A stretch of DNA of 64,000 nt from NCBI GenBank assembly GCA_023397905.1, contig JAEWSZ010000059.1, forward strand, positions 14,219 to 78,218, written 5' to 3'. The notes beneath the pieces are model-generated. The model was given only the letters and a program-made list of their open reading frames with translations, was not told the DNA's origin and did no database searches. Both the position numbers and the translations under genes were made by a program. The stretch is from Bacillota bacterium. Lineage in GTDB: Bacteria; Bacillota; Clostridia; Acetivibrionales; DSM-1351. Shown here piece by piece: positions 1 through 8,549 of this stretch; position 1 is the first letter of the stretch, and each line of letters starts with the position of its first letter.

Positions 1-211
1 TTGGCAATAGCTTATTGCCAGCCAGCAAATCCAGCGGTTTACGGATTATCTTCCCCGATGTCATGCGTTCCAGAATATGGGGCAGCGTTATTGTGTCACC
101 GGATTTCCCCCTCAGTTTCTCAGATATTTTCAACGTTTTATAGCCTAATCCCAAGATCAGCAGTATGACTCCTGCGGCTATCAGCAAAACAACTGTCAAT
201 GTATTTGGCAT
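1..211 (-). CDS. tadC: TadC-like type II/IV secretion F-family protein, N-terminal part (cut by window start)
   Basis: Seventy codons can be read from an ATG at 211; the rest lies outside the window. An AGGAG ribosome site stands 6 nt before the start. Residues 4-22 form one hydrophobic membrane segment, followed by a basic, amphipathic stretch (residues 25-70). This is the usual N-terminus of the second platform protein of Tad/Flp systems, and it directly follows tadB (15-nt gap). The identification rests mainly on position after tadB and on the membrane-plus-basic-linker pattern; the diagnostic GspF domain is not in the window. Confidence 0.55.
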   Translation of the reverse strand, partial: MPNTLTVVLLIAAGVILLILGLGYKTLKISEKLRGKSGDTITLPHILERMTSGKIIRKPLDLLAGNKLLP

Positions 212-226
212 TTTTCTCTCCTTTTT

Positions 227-1189
227 CTACATTCTGCGCAGCAATCTGACTGCCAGCAGGGCTCCCATAGAGAACACTACTATTTTGGCGAAGGACGAAG
301 TTGCGTCATAATACAATCCGGCGTCAATTCCTAAAATGGTTCTGTTCAGAAGTATAATGGCAGGCAGGCTGAAAACGCTTGCGGCAACTGTAAAAACCTC
401 ATACCATATCAATCTCTTATTTTTCTTTTTTTCCATGTTGTTGTATCTGGTTATGGTCCTGTTCAGCTTATACAGCTGGGCTACCAGCTCCCCTCCATTT
501 TCCCTGTAATTTACCAGAAGCAATATGAATATATTGAACCAGGTGTCATTGATCTTATCTCTGATAATGCAAAGGCTATGATTCAGGTCGCTGCTGTCGG
601 ATACCCTGCCCGCTATCCTTCCCAGGGATTTGTCAATGCTTTTACTGCACTCATACAAGGCTGGCTTTATTCTGTAATGGATCATAAAGGAACTTCTGAA
701 ACTGTCAATAAGCAGAGGGATCTTCAGTCTCAGCCTGTATTTCATATAATCCACAAGTAGCGTAAATATATAATAGGGGACCATAATACACAGGATCATT
801 GTAATCAGCCTTGTGTACCATAGATTGAGAACCGCGTTTAAGGAAATATACATCAACACTCCCGCTGCGGGTATTATCAGGGTGGATACTGCAACTATAC
901 TTCTCTGCCGCCATTCCTCCAACATGAAATATGATATTGAGCTGTCAAGCTTTCCTGAAAGGATACTAAAGGGGAACTTATTTGTTATGAATTCCAAATA
1001 CTTGAGATATCTATTGTTTTTGATCCGGACCCTCTTTGCGCCCTTATTATAATGCGAGCTTCTGTATATTGATATGTACATCCCCGTCAGCACCAGTAAG
1101 GCTCCGGTCAGGAGCATTGCCAGGTAAAAGCGGTTTTGGGCAATAGTATCCGTAATATCACGAAGCCTGTCCATCGCTAAATACTGCAT
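227..1189 (-). CDS. tadB: TadB-like inner-membrane platform protein (GspF domain)
   Basis: Inner-membrane platform protein of a Tad/Flp pilus or secretion system; family members sit under the CpaF ATPase and couple its motion to pilin assembly. The protein is about 320 aa with a membrane segment near the N-terminus, a pair in the middle and one or two at the C-terminus. The region NYRENGGELVAQL followed by a long charged helix (NMEKKKNKR) is typical of the GspF fold. An upstream in-frame ATG at 1210 has no ribosome site, whereas the ATG at 1189 is 6 nt after GGAGG, so the shorter start is chosen. It lies between cpaF and the tadC-like gene, all on one strand. Confidence 0.8.
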   Translation of the reverse strand: MQYLAMDRLRDITDTIAQNRFYLAMLLTGALLVLTGMYISIYRSSHYNKGAKRVRIKNNRYLKYLEFITNKFPFSILSGKLDSSISYFMLEEWRQRSIVAVSTLIIPAAGVLMYISLNAVLNLWYTRLITMILCIMVPYYIFTLLVDYMKYRLRLKIPLLIDSFRSSFMIHYRIKPALYECSKSIDKSLGRIAGRVSDSSDLNHSLCIIRDKINDTWFNIFILLLVNYRENGGELVAQLYKLNRTITRYNNMEKKKNKRLIWYEVFTVAASVFSLPAIILLNRTILGIDAGLYYDATSSFAKIVVFSMGALLAVRLLRRM

Positions 1190-1247
1190 GTTTAACCTCC
1201 ATATTTCCATATGCGCATCCCTTGCCGGCTGAATTGACCTCAGCCTT

Positions 1248-2768
1248 TCAAACCGGTGTCTGCGATCCCGGCTGTTCCACCTGAAATAATCTGCGGAGCT
1301 CTTGGACCTCCGTATTTGTCATTTCATATTCCATGCAGGACAGCAGCTGTTCCCTGGACAGTCCGTTTTGATTTGCCCAATACCTGCCGTTTTCCTTATC
1401 AAATATAAACAGGTCATTTATCTCAAAAGACATATTCTCTTCCCTGGCAATGACCTCTGAGACCTTGTATACATATCTCTGTCCGGTTTCACGGTCAAGC
1501 TTTATATGCACCACCAGGTCCACCGCATCCGCCACATCGAACTGCGCCTCTCTATAGTCTGTGTAATAACCCGTCTGCATCAGAAGCTGCCGCAGATCAT
1601 GGATCATACGCCTCGTGCTTGAAGAATGAAATGTAAAGAGACTCCCCCTTGCCTGCCGCAGCATTGCCTTTATCATCTCGAAAGCCTCATATGAATTCCT
1701 GACCTCTCCGTAAATCACTATATCCCTGTTCAATCTGAAAAATATCTCCGTGATGTCAGAGGGCTTGAATTCCTTGGTATACTGCAATTCAACAATATTC
1801 TTTTCAGGATAATTGGAGGAAATATTGAGTTCATGGATATTTTCCGCCAGACCGATGCTGATATCCGGGTCAAGCTGTTTAATAATCAATTCATCTGCCG
1901 CAGTTGTCTTACCTGAGCCCTGCTCTCCGATGATCGCGACATTCCTCCTTCCCCTGCCGGCAAGGAGTTCAATTATTCTGGAAATCCTCTCCTCCACAAA
2001 ACTGTTGCGGTATTTCACCAGTTGTGCCTTTGAGGCGAACAGCCGCACATTGACCACATAGTATTTGGAAAGCGGCGGCCTGAGCGCCGTCACCCTGGCT
2101 CCGTTTTTCAATATGGCATTGACCAGCGGAGTTCCGGCATTCATTTCCTCCTTGGCCGTGGATGTCAGCCTGTTCTCGACAACCCTTCTGTAGCTTTCCT
2201 CATTTCTGAATGCAAAACGGGCATTGGGAATGCGCCTTTTGATGCCATTATACTGAAGCCAGATATAGTCCCTCCTGGTACAGGCCACCTCATTTAATCC
2301 CGGATCAAAAATCAATTCATCCAGTATCCCATAGCCGTAGACCTCCTGGTATATAATCTGGGTCAGTTTCTGAAGCTTTATATCAAAATCGTCCGAAAGG
2401 CTTATGGAATACTTGTCCAGATACCCTGCTATATGGCAGTCAATGGGTTTAAGCGGATGGCATTCGCTATCTCCGGTATAGATATTTTTGTAATAATCTA
2501 TGTGATATTCCATTATCAGCTGATCGATACTATCCGCATTTATCAGTTCGGATTTTTCAATCAGCAGAAAATAAATACTGTTTTGCATAAACTCTCTTGC
2601 ACCTGTGCTCCCGTCAATGGCAAGAAGCTTTTGAGCCTGTCGCGCCTCCTCAAGATATCCGGCCCTGCTCTCATGAATATCTTTCATTCCGCTTAAACCG
2701 TTTATCCTCAATTCTTCTTCGATATAATTCATTAATTCTTTCAGGCATAATTTTTGAATGACCCTCAT
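1248..2768 (-). CDS. cpaF: CpaF/TadA-family secretion ATPase
   Basis: Hexameric type II/IV secretion ATPase that powers Tad/Flp pilus assembly at the cytoplasmic membrane. The sequence shows the P-loop GEQGSGKTT at about residues 281-289, the Walker B/Asp-box region DIVIYGEVRNSYEAFEM and a His-box stretch with FTFHSSS; the N-terminal 200 residues match the helical CpaF N-domain in style. The longest reading frame starts at 2837 and would overlap the previous gene by 52 nt; the tandem ATGs at 2771 and 2768 follow CAGGAGG directly, and the second has the better 5-nt spacing, giving 506 aa and a 17-nt intergenic gap. No missing catalytic element was seen. Confidence 0.9.
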   Translation of the reverse strand: MRVIQKLCLKELMNYIEEELRINGLSGMKDIHESRAGYLEEARQAQKLLAIDGSTGAREFMQNSIYFLLIEKSELINADSIDQLIMEYHIDYYKNIYTGDSECHPLKPIDCHIAGYLDKYSISLSDDFDIKLQKLTQIIYQEVYGYGILDELIFDPGLNEVACTRRDYIWLQYNGIKRRIPNARFAFRNEESYRRVVENRLTSTAKEEMNAGTPLVNAILKNGARVTALRPPLSKYYVVNVRLFASKAQLVKYRNSFVEERISRIIELLAGRGRRNVAIIGEQGSGKTTAADELIIKQLDPDISIGLAENIHELNISSNYPEKNIVELQYTKEFKPSDITEIFFRLNRDIVIYGEVRNSYEAFEMIKAMLRQARGSLFTFHSSSTRRMIHDLRQLLMQTGYYTDYREAQFDVADAVDLVVHIKLDRETGQRYVYKVSEVIAREENMSFEINDLFIFDKENGRYWANQNGLSREQLLSCMEYEMTNTEVQELRRLFQVEQPGSQTPV

Positions 2769-2785
2769 CATGACCTCCTGTAAAT

Positions 2786-3607
2786 TTAATTGTGTTCCAT
2801 ACTCTGAAAAATTCCTCTGAAGCTCCTCAAATACCATCTGGGTTTCTCCTTTACGGTTCCTTTTTGAGGAATCAGTCCCAGCGCTTCAAGAATATACTTT
2901 GAAATTCTCTTGGCTGAATTGTTGCATTTTGTTTCCCGCTGCAGATATAGGTGAAGGCTGTCCTTATTTTTCATTTCCTGAAGAGTCTCGCAATATTCCA
3001 TGGAATATACTTTTTTCAGACCGTATTTTCGTTTGATGTCTGTTACTCTGGGATAAATATTGCGGTATTTGGACATCAGGTATAATATATCCTGATTGTA
3101 CGGAGCCAGTCCATCCTTGACACGGCTTAACTCCCTTATGCTTTCATTGTCCTGGTTATAAAGCTTCAGCAGCATGTCGGCTTTCTTTAAAACCATATTT
3201 GTAAGTACATTTTCCATACCTGAAACAGTGTCGAATATTACAAGATCAAAATCATTCTGCAGCTTTTGAAATAATCTGGCGTATTTTTCAGTATTCCGGA
3301 CCGCATATGAATTTGACATGCGGTAGGAACCCAGAAAATATATGCCGTTGTACTCGGGAATAATGCTTTTCAATGTCTCTGATTTTTCATCCTCGAAAAA
3401 TTCATAGTTAATAAGATCCTCCAGTCCCGTGTCGGACTCATCGGCTCCCATTAGTCTGTAGAGTGAGGTATATTGCCTGTTGAGACAGCATACCAGTATT
3501 CTCAAATCCTTGTGAGCCATTTCTCTGATTTGTTTTGACAGCATATATGCAACAACCGATTTGCCGGATTTCTTGACATCCGACCAGACAGCCAGTACTT
3601 TACCCAT
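2786..3607 (-). CDS. ParA/MinD-type ATPase, CpaE-like
   Basis: A 273-aa P-loop ATPase of the ParA/MinD/CpaE group. CpaE-type proteins localise Tad pilus machines to a site on the membrane. The N-terminus carries a deviant Walker A of the form KKSGKS (residues 12-17) with both lysines kept, and a Walker B-like strand DLVIFDTVSG near residue 125. Unlike many CpaE proteins there is no N-terminal receiver-like domain. A strong AGGAGG stands 5-6 nt before the ATG. It lies between the cpaB-like and cpaF genes. The C-terminal 100 residues are not recognised. Confidence 0.7.
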   Translation of the reverse strand: MGKVLAVWSDVKKSGKSVVAYMLSKQIREMAHKDLRILVCCLNRQYTSLYRLMGADESDTGLEDLINYEFFEDEKSETLKSIIPEYNGIYFLGSYRMSNSYAVRNTEKYARLFQKLQNDFDLVIFDTVSGMENVLTNMVLKKADMLLKLYNQDNESIRELSRVKDGLAPYNQDILYLMSKYRNIYPRVTDIKRKYGLKKVYSMEYCETLQEMKNKDSLHLYLQRETKCNNSAKRISKYILEALGLIPQKGTVKEKPRWYLRSFRGIFQSMEHN

Positions 3608-3621
3608 ATATTCCTCCTTTC

Positions 3622-4260
3622 TCAGCTTTGCGCGCTGTCACAGTAAAGCTCATAAACCAGCTTTCCTGCGGATATGGCAGTATATATTTTTTCTCTTTCG
3701 CTCTTATCCAGTACAAGCTCCATATAGGCAGTCCGGGAATTTACGCCTGTTATGGAGCTGAGAGGAGTTCCCGACTCATCCAGCATATCCTGGACTTTTA
3801 TTTTGGTAAGGACCGGTTCCGGCAGAGTACCGGTCTCCCTTTTCAGCCCTATATCAATATAGGAGCCTTTATGTATGAGATTGGCCAGTCTTTCCTCAAT
3901 GCTGACCGGCAAAACTACTATTCTGTCACCTTCCTGAAACCAGTTACTTTTTTCGAGCAAATCCCTGTTTCTCATGAAATCGCTCTGTGCTATTTTTATT
4001 CCGGCTTTCTTCCCAAGAACTTCATTTACATCCGTCAGAAAGGAACTGCTCACAACCGATTGCTGTACCAGCTTTGTCCTGACATGTCTTTTTTCTATAA
4101 CTGTACCCTCTTCAATGTCAACGGCGGCTACTACCACCGGAACATACTTTTCTGTATCCAGAGGATATTTTTTAAAAATGTAAACCAATGCCAGAGAATT
4201 AAGTATCATAAATATTCCCAGACAAATCAGTGTTGTTTTTATAATTATGCGTTTGCTCAT
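3622..4260 (-). CDS. cpaB: SAF-domain protein of the CpaB/RcpC type
   Basis: Membrane-anchored periplasm-side protein of 212 aa with a single N-terminal membrane segment (about residues 8-28) and a SAF domain (about residues 40-105; VVAAVDIEEGTVIEKRHV is the usual first strand-loop of the fold). CpaB/RcpC proteins are thought to act in passage or stabilisation of the pilus in Tad systems. Its ATG overlaps the stop of the kinase gene (ATGA), so translation is probably coupled to it. In a Gram-positive cell without an outer-membrane secretin, the exact role is open. No secretin gene is visible. Confidence 0.75.
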   Translation of the reverse strand: MSKRIIIKTTLICLGIFMILNSLALVYIFKKYPLDTEKYVPVVVAAVDIEEGTVIEKRHVRTKLVQQSVVSSSFLTDVNEVLGKKAGIKIAQSDFMRNRDLLEKSNWFQEGDRIVVLPVSIEERLANLIHKGSYIDIGLKRETGTLPEPVLTKIKVQDMLDESGTPLSSITGVNSRTAYMELVLDKSEREKIYTAISAGKLVYELYCDSAQS

Positions 4261-5921
4261 GTTATCTGAGTCCTCCTGTTGCTTCCACTATTACTTGCAT
4301 TGTTTATTAATTTCTTTAATCCGCTGCGGAGCCTTTTCCTTTTGTAGTAAGAAAAGGTGCCTGAAATTACGTCCCATATTGAATCCTCAAACCCGCCCGA
4401 AGTGATGCCGCTGAATTTCAGAGGTTCACCAAAGCAGCTGTACATCCACATGAAATATATTTTTTGATCATATGGGATTTCAAAAATTTTTGAATGGATT
4501 ATCAGGTCCTGAAGCTGCCGGGTATCCTGATTTAACAGAATGCTTTGCAAAATATTCCGTGAAGCCAGCTCTCCCTTATAAAATTTATTAATTATAAATG
4601 AAGTCCTGGATATGCACTGGGATATCAGACCCTCAACTTGCAGCAGCCGTCCCAATTCCGACATATTGTACGGATTCATGTCGGATACTATGAATATGTG
4701 ATTAAGATATTTTTCAGTTGATTTTAATAGAGACATGTCCATATCCACAAAGATAAAAGAGAATGTGTCCGGCAGCTGTGATAAACTCCTGTATAACAGC
4801 AGTCCGTCGGATATTATTTTTTCTCTAAGATGGTTGAAATTCACGTAATACAGATTGGAAGTGATTTTTGAGGGCTCTATGTAATCAGCGTTGTCTTTCC
4901 TGATGTCCAGGCTCTCCTCCAGCCTTCCCGAAAGGCTCAAATCCACTATGCATATTGGGGTGGGGCCTCTGGCCATATATTCGGAAACAGCCGCTGTCAT
5001 CGTTGATACCCCGCAGCCGCCGGAGCCTGTAAATGCAATTATTCTGGTCAAAGGCTGCTCGACAGCGGCAGGGTTTCTTTTCTGAATATCCACATTATGC
5101 AGACTCAAATATCTGAGTTCTCTCATTAGTAAAGCCGCCGTCTTGTACCTCATAGCCGGATTACGGTCGATACATTTCAGAAGGATTTGAAATAATCCCG
5201 GCGACAGATACTCTTCATACTGCCTTTTTTGATAAAATTCAGTTGGAATTCCCGGATCTCTGCCTGTAATCAGCTGGATCAGAGTTATTCCCAGTGAATA
5301 TATATCTGCCGTGGTCCCGGTCCGGCCTCCTAAAAATTGTTCCGGGGCCGCATACCCTTTGGTTCCGATAAAAGCCGTTTCATTTCCCGGCTCCTTCCCT
5401 GGCGGTTTTGAGGCACTGCCCTCCCGGGATGTACCATCTTCCCCTTCTGAGATTAACGAGGAAACGCCGAAATCAATAAGTTTTATAAAACCGTCGGAAG
5501 TGAGAATTATGTTGTGAGGTTTCATATCTCCATATATAATGGGGTATGGCTTCTGGCAATGCAGATATTCCAGCACACTGCAGAGTTGAATCCCCCAGTC
5601 GATAACGGTTTGTTCATCAAACCTGCCTTTAGCCTCAAGCTCTTCTTTCAGGCAAACGCCTTCAATGTAATCTTCTACAATATATACCGTATTTTCATCT
5701 TCATGAATATCGCATATGCGCGGCAGTGCGGGATGATTCAGACGTTTTAATATTTCTGGTTCGATATAACCGCTGACCGAGGTTTGTTTGCCCTTTGCGA
5801 TTTCTTTCACCGCCCATAAGTTTCCCAGCGTCTTGTTTTCAGCAAGAAAAACCTCTCCACAGCCGCCGCTGCCCAATTTTTTTATGTATTTGTATTTTGA
5901 AAAAAATGAATTTTCCTGCAT
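4257..5921 (-). CDS. Ser/Thr protein kinase fused to a degenerate ParA/CpaE-like domain
   Basis: A 554-aa two-domain protein. Residues 12-270 are a Hanks-type kinase: glycine loop GSGGCG (17-22), ATP lysine in WAVKE (39), catalytic loop YGDMKPHN (Asp132; the usual HRD is YGD, so a non-RD kinase), DFG (150-152) and APE (192-194). Residues 293-540 resemble a MinD/ParA fold, with GSGGCGVST where the P-loop should be; neither the signature lysine nor the Walker A lysine is present, so nucleotide binding is doubtful. No membrane segment or PASTA repeat is seen, unlike PrkC. It starts the Tad operon with CGGAGG 7 nt before the ATG and overlaps cpaB by 4 nt. It may phosphorylate or position the pilus machine; this is inference. 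Confidence 0.8.
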   Translation of the reverse strand: MQENSFFSKYKYIKKLGSGGCGEVFLAENKTLGNLWAVKEIAKGKQTSVSGYIEPEILKRLNHPALPRICDIHEDENTVYIVEDYIEGVCLKEELEAKGRFDEQTVIDWGIQLCSVLEYLHCQKPYPIIYGDMKPHNIILTSDGFIKLIDFGVSSLISEGEDGTSREGSASKPPGKEPGNETAFIGTKGYAAPEQFLGGRTGTTADIYSLGITLIQLITGRDPGIPTEFYQKRQYEEYLSPGLFQILLKCIDRNPAMRYKTAALLMRELRYLSLHNVDIQKRNPAAVEQPLTRIIAFTGSGGCGVSTMTAAVSEYMARGPTPICIVDLSLSGRLEESLDIRKDNADYIEPSKITSNLYYVNFNHLREKIISDGLLLYRSLSQLPDTFSFIFVDMDMSLLKSTEKYLNHIFIVSDMNPYNMSELGRLLQVEGLISQCISRTSFIINKFYKGELASRNILQSILLNQDTRQLQDLIIHSKIFEIPYDQKIYFMWMYSCFGEPLKFSGITSGGFEDSIWDVISGTFSYYKRKRLRSGLKKLINNASNSGSNRRTQIT

Positions 5922-6294
5922 GTGGAAACCTCCGTGAGAAATGGTTTGGAAATGCCAGAAGAGTGGAAATTAAAAGTATGGAAGCTAGAAGTGAAGGACT
6001 AGAAGTTCAGAACTATGGAAGTTTAGAAGTGCAGAATGAAAACCTGAACCCAATTAAATCCGGATCTGACCCGGAATCTGAACCTGAATTAGACCTAACC
6101 TGGACCGATATCTTAATCCGAATCGGATTTAATCTCGATCTGAATTAAATAACCAAACTTTAATACAAGCTTTATTTTGAATTTTAACCTGAATCTGAAC
6201 CATAGATAAAAACTTGAAATTATAAAACCGGTTGAAATTGAGAGAATACATCTAATAGAAATTCAATAAATGTAAATCATTTCTAGTAATGTAA
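5922..6294 (-). other. Long low-complexity leader of the kinase/Tad operon
   Basis: This gene-free stretch lies between the mapped-by-eye promoter at 6295-6323 and the kinase ATG. On the minus strand it is built of degenerate repeats of TTCAG, GATTC and ACTTCTA-like units; on the plus strand these read CTGAA and TAGAAGT. A tight inverted repeat AATCCGA/TCGGATT sits at about 6117-6131. A plus-strand frame crosses the region but has repeat-driven composition and no convincing ribosome site, so no gene is called. Confidence 0.5.
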
Positions 6295-6323
6295 ATTATA
6301 ATCCATTTAATTCCATAATGCAA
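6295..6323 (-). promoter_or_regulatory. Sigma-A type promoter for the kinase/Tad operon
   Basis: TTGCAT (6318-6323), a 17-nt spacer and a perfect TATAAT (6295-6300), read on the minus strand. Transcription would begin near 6288, giving a leader of about 366 nt before the kinase ATG. Confidence 0.65.
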
Positions 6324-6396
6324 CACTTTTTTTTATTTTTATAAAAATTTTTTAATGTTCGGTATTTTTTGCCGCAGCAGTCTCCTGAATTATTAA

Positions 6397-7290
6397 TTAT
6401 ACACCTTCCAGGTTAAAGTCCGGGATATACATGGTATTCGCCGACTGCCGCTCCTGGATATAGCCTTCCTCCAACCCCAGCCTGTATAAATGGTTGACAA
6501 CCCTTTCGTATTCGTTTCTGGTTATGGGCCTGTCAATTTCAGGGAAATTATGGGCCGCATAATACGGAGTGTATTGGCTCATTAAAGAAATATACACACT
6601 TTTGGGCAAATTTTCACTTATCCAGCTTAGAATTTTCATGCTCTCTTTTGTATGCCCAGGTAAGATCAAATGCCTGATAATCAGGCCGCTCCGTATTATT
6701 CCCGATTCATCCAGCACAGGGCTGCCCACCTGACGGAACATCTCAATAACGGCTTTTCTGCTTACCTCAGGATAGTCCATGGCTTTGGAATATTTCATGG
6801 CAGTATTGCCGGAACAGTACTTCATATCCGGAAGGTACACATCGATAAGCCCTTCCATGGTTTTAAGCGCCTCCGCAGTTTCGTACCCGTTTGAGTTATA
6901 TATGACGGGAACCGTCAGTTCGTCGCGTTGCTTAACTGCCGTCAAGGCCTGCCTGATCGGCTTCATATAATGGGACGGATTCACAAGATTTATATTGTGC
7001 ACCCCCTTATTTATCAGCTCAATAAAGATTTCCTGCAACCTTTGTACCGTTATGGCTTTTCCGAAATTGTCCTGGCTGATATCATAGTTCTGGCAGTATA
7101 TGCATTTGAGATTGCAGCCTGAAAAAAAGACTGTTCCGGAGCCTTTTGTGCCACTGATACAGGGTTCCTCCCACATATGCAGGGATGCACGGGCTATTCT
7201 GAGCTGTTCAGGCACACCGCAAAATCCCAGATCCCTTTCACGGTCAATTTTACATTCCCTTGGGCACTGTCTGCAAATTTCGCTCATCAT
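6397..7290 (-). CDS. Radical SAM protein, PflX/COG1313-like
   Basis: A 297-aa radical-SAM enzyme related to pyruvate formate-lyase activating enzymes. The cluster-binding motif CNLKCIYC (CxxxCxxC) is near residue 58, preceded by a second Cys set at the N-terminus (CRQCPRECKIDRERDLGFC) that may hold another metal site. Its substrate is not known; COG1313 proteins are annotated only as putative activases. ATGATG follows TGGAGATTG, and either Met may be used. It stands alone: its start faces the plus-strand hydrolase gene and its stop faces the Tad promoter. Confidence 0.8.
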   Translation of the reverse strand: MMSEICRQCPRECKIDRERDLGFCGVPEQLRIARASLHMWEEPCISGTKGSGTVFFSGCNLKCIYCQNYDISQDNFGKAITVQRLQEIFIELINKGVHNINLVNPSHYMKPIRQALTAVKQRDELTVPVIYNSNGYETAEALKTMEGLIDVYLPDMKYCSGNTAMKYSKAMDYPEVSRKAVIEMFRQVGSPVLDESGIIRSGLIIRHLILPGHTKESMKILSWISENLPKSVYISLMSQYTPYYAAHNFPEIDRPITRNEYERVVNHLYRLGLEEGYIQERQSANTMYIPDFNLEGV

Positions 7291-7405
7291 TCAATCTCCA
7301 TAATACATAATATAAGTATCTTGTCACAATTTCCCAGACACTGCAATACAAGCCTGTTGATACAGTTTTAACTCATTTGCTATAACCTGGTCCCATTATT
7401 TTTTA

Positions 7406-7434
7406 TTTACATTCCCAATAAATAAAAATATAAT
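7406..7434 (+). promoter_or_regulatory. Sigma-A type promoter for the plus-strand hydrolase-like gene
   Basis: TTTACA at 7406-7411, a 17-nt spacer and TATAAT at 7429-7434. The gene begins 57 nt downstream at 7491. Confidence 0.7.
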
Positions 7435-7490
7435 AAATCTTAGGTATAAAATAGTCAATAGTAATATCATCATATGGAGGTTTTATTCCA

Positions 7491-8459
7491 ATGCAGCTTA
7501 ACCCGGTTGCTTATGCCCAACGCAAAAGCGTTTTACCTAAAAATATATTTCTTGCAATTATATATATATTGATACTGCTTTTTATAATAATCGGAGTGGT
7601 TTCGTTTTTTTCAGCCTGGAAAATCGCACATCCTTCAAAGCTGGCCACACCGCAGATATCTTCAAACATAGCTCCTGATTATAGTAATATCAGCTTTTAC
7701 AGCGAATCCAAAGAAAAGATGAATGGCTGGTTTTTTCCATCTCTGGGTTCAAAAACAACAGTTCTTATGGTTCACAGCTATGGCAGGAACAGGCTTGAAT
7801 TTGACGAAGAGACCTTCAAACTGATAACGAGACTAAAAAATGAGGGCTTGAATGTTATGGCCTTTGACTTAAGAGGTTCCGGCAATTCTTCCGGCTCGAT
7901 TTCCACCTTCGGCAGAAACGAAACCGCCGATGTTTTGAGCGCAATAAAATATTTGAAGCAGCAGGGAACCGAAAAGATAATCCTCATGGGATTTTCCACC
8001 GGCGCCTCCTCCTGTCTTTCAGCCATACCCCAAACCCCATACAGGGATAGTATAATCGGCGTAATAGGCGACAGTCCCTACGCGACCATTGACAGTTATA
8101 TTGATTATTCTATTAAGCAGAACAGCTGGCTGCCGAAGATCCCATTCAAGTACACCACCGGATTTATAGTTAAAAAGCTCACTAAAGCCACGGAGGATAT
8201 GGATATCATTCCTCAGATACCATCCATAATTCCCACCCCCATCCTCCTTATCGACGGAGAGCAGCAGGATATGCCGGCCTCCGAAAACACCCGGCTTTTA
8301 TATGAGCTGTACTTCCGGAAGTCCCCTGTGCCCGCCCATTACTGGAACTCCGGGGCTCAGCAATATGGCGGCAGTTTTCTTGAGCAGCCCGAAAAGTATA
8401 TGGATACCGTGGTCGATTTTATTAAAGAGTGTATTGAGGATGCGAAAAAGGATAAGTAG
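7491..8459 (+). CDS. Membrane-anchored alpha/beta-hydrolase-fold protein
   Basis: A 322-aa protein with one N-terminal membrane segment (about residues 20-43) and an outside alpha/beta-hydrolase domain. The oxyanion region VHSYGRNR, the DLRGSGNS turn and the nucleophile elbow GFSTG (Ser near 169) are present, and a possible acid lies in LLIDGEQQDMP. Where relatives have GAGH, this protein has GAQQ, so the expected catalytic His is missing; a His lies about 9 residues earlier (AHYW). It may be a weak or altered hydrolase. It is the only convincing plus-strand gene in the window, with GGAGG 10 nt before its ATG and its own promoter. Confidence 0.8.
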   Translation: MQLNPVAYAQRKSVLPKNIFLAIIYILILLFIIIGVVSFFSAWKIAHPSKLATPQISSNIAPDYSNISFYSESKEKMNGWFFPSLGSKTTVLMVHSYGRNRLEFDEETFKLITRLKNEGLNVMAFDLRGSGNSSGSISTFGRNETADVLSAIKYLKQQGTEKIILMGFSTGASSCLSAIPQTPYRDSIIGVIGDSPYATIDSYIDYSIKQNSWLPKIPFKYTTGFIVKKLTKATEDMDIIPQIPSIIPTPILLIDGEQQDMPASENTRLLYELYFRKSPVPAHYWNSGAQQYGGSFLEQPEKYMDTVVDFIKECIEDAKKDK

Positions 8460-8549
8460 GTTATTACTATATTTTTACACTTAACTTCCTACAGTCTCTG
8501 ATTGCTACAGCTTAAATACTCCCTCAATCCCATCTGCATGATACGGATA

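Noticed and set aside
3628..4269. Long plus-strand frame opposite the cpaB-like gene
   Set aside because: Shadow of the minus-strand gene, which has a SAF domain, a membrane anchor and an ATGA link to its neighbour.
5795..6148. A 117-codon plus-strand frame across the Tad leader
   Set aside because: It begins inside the kinase gene on the other strand, has repeat-driven composition and no good ribosome site.
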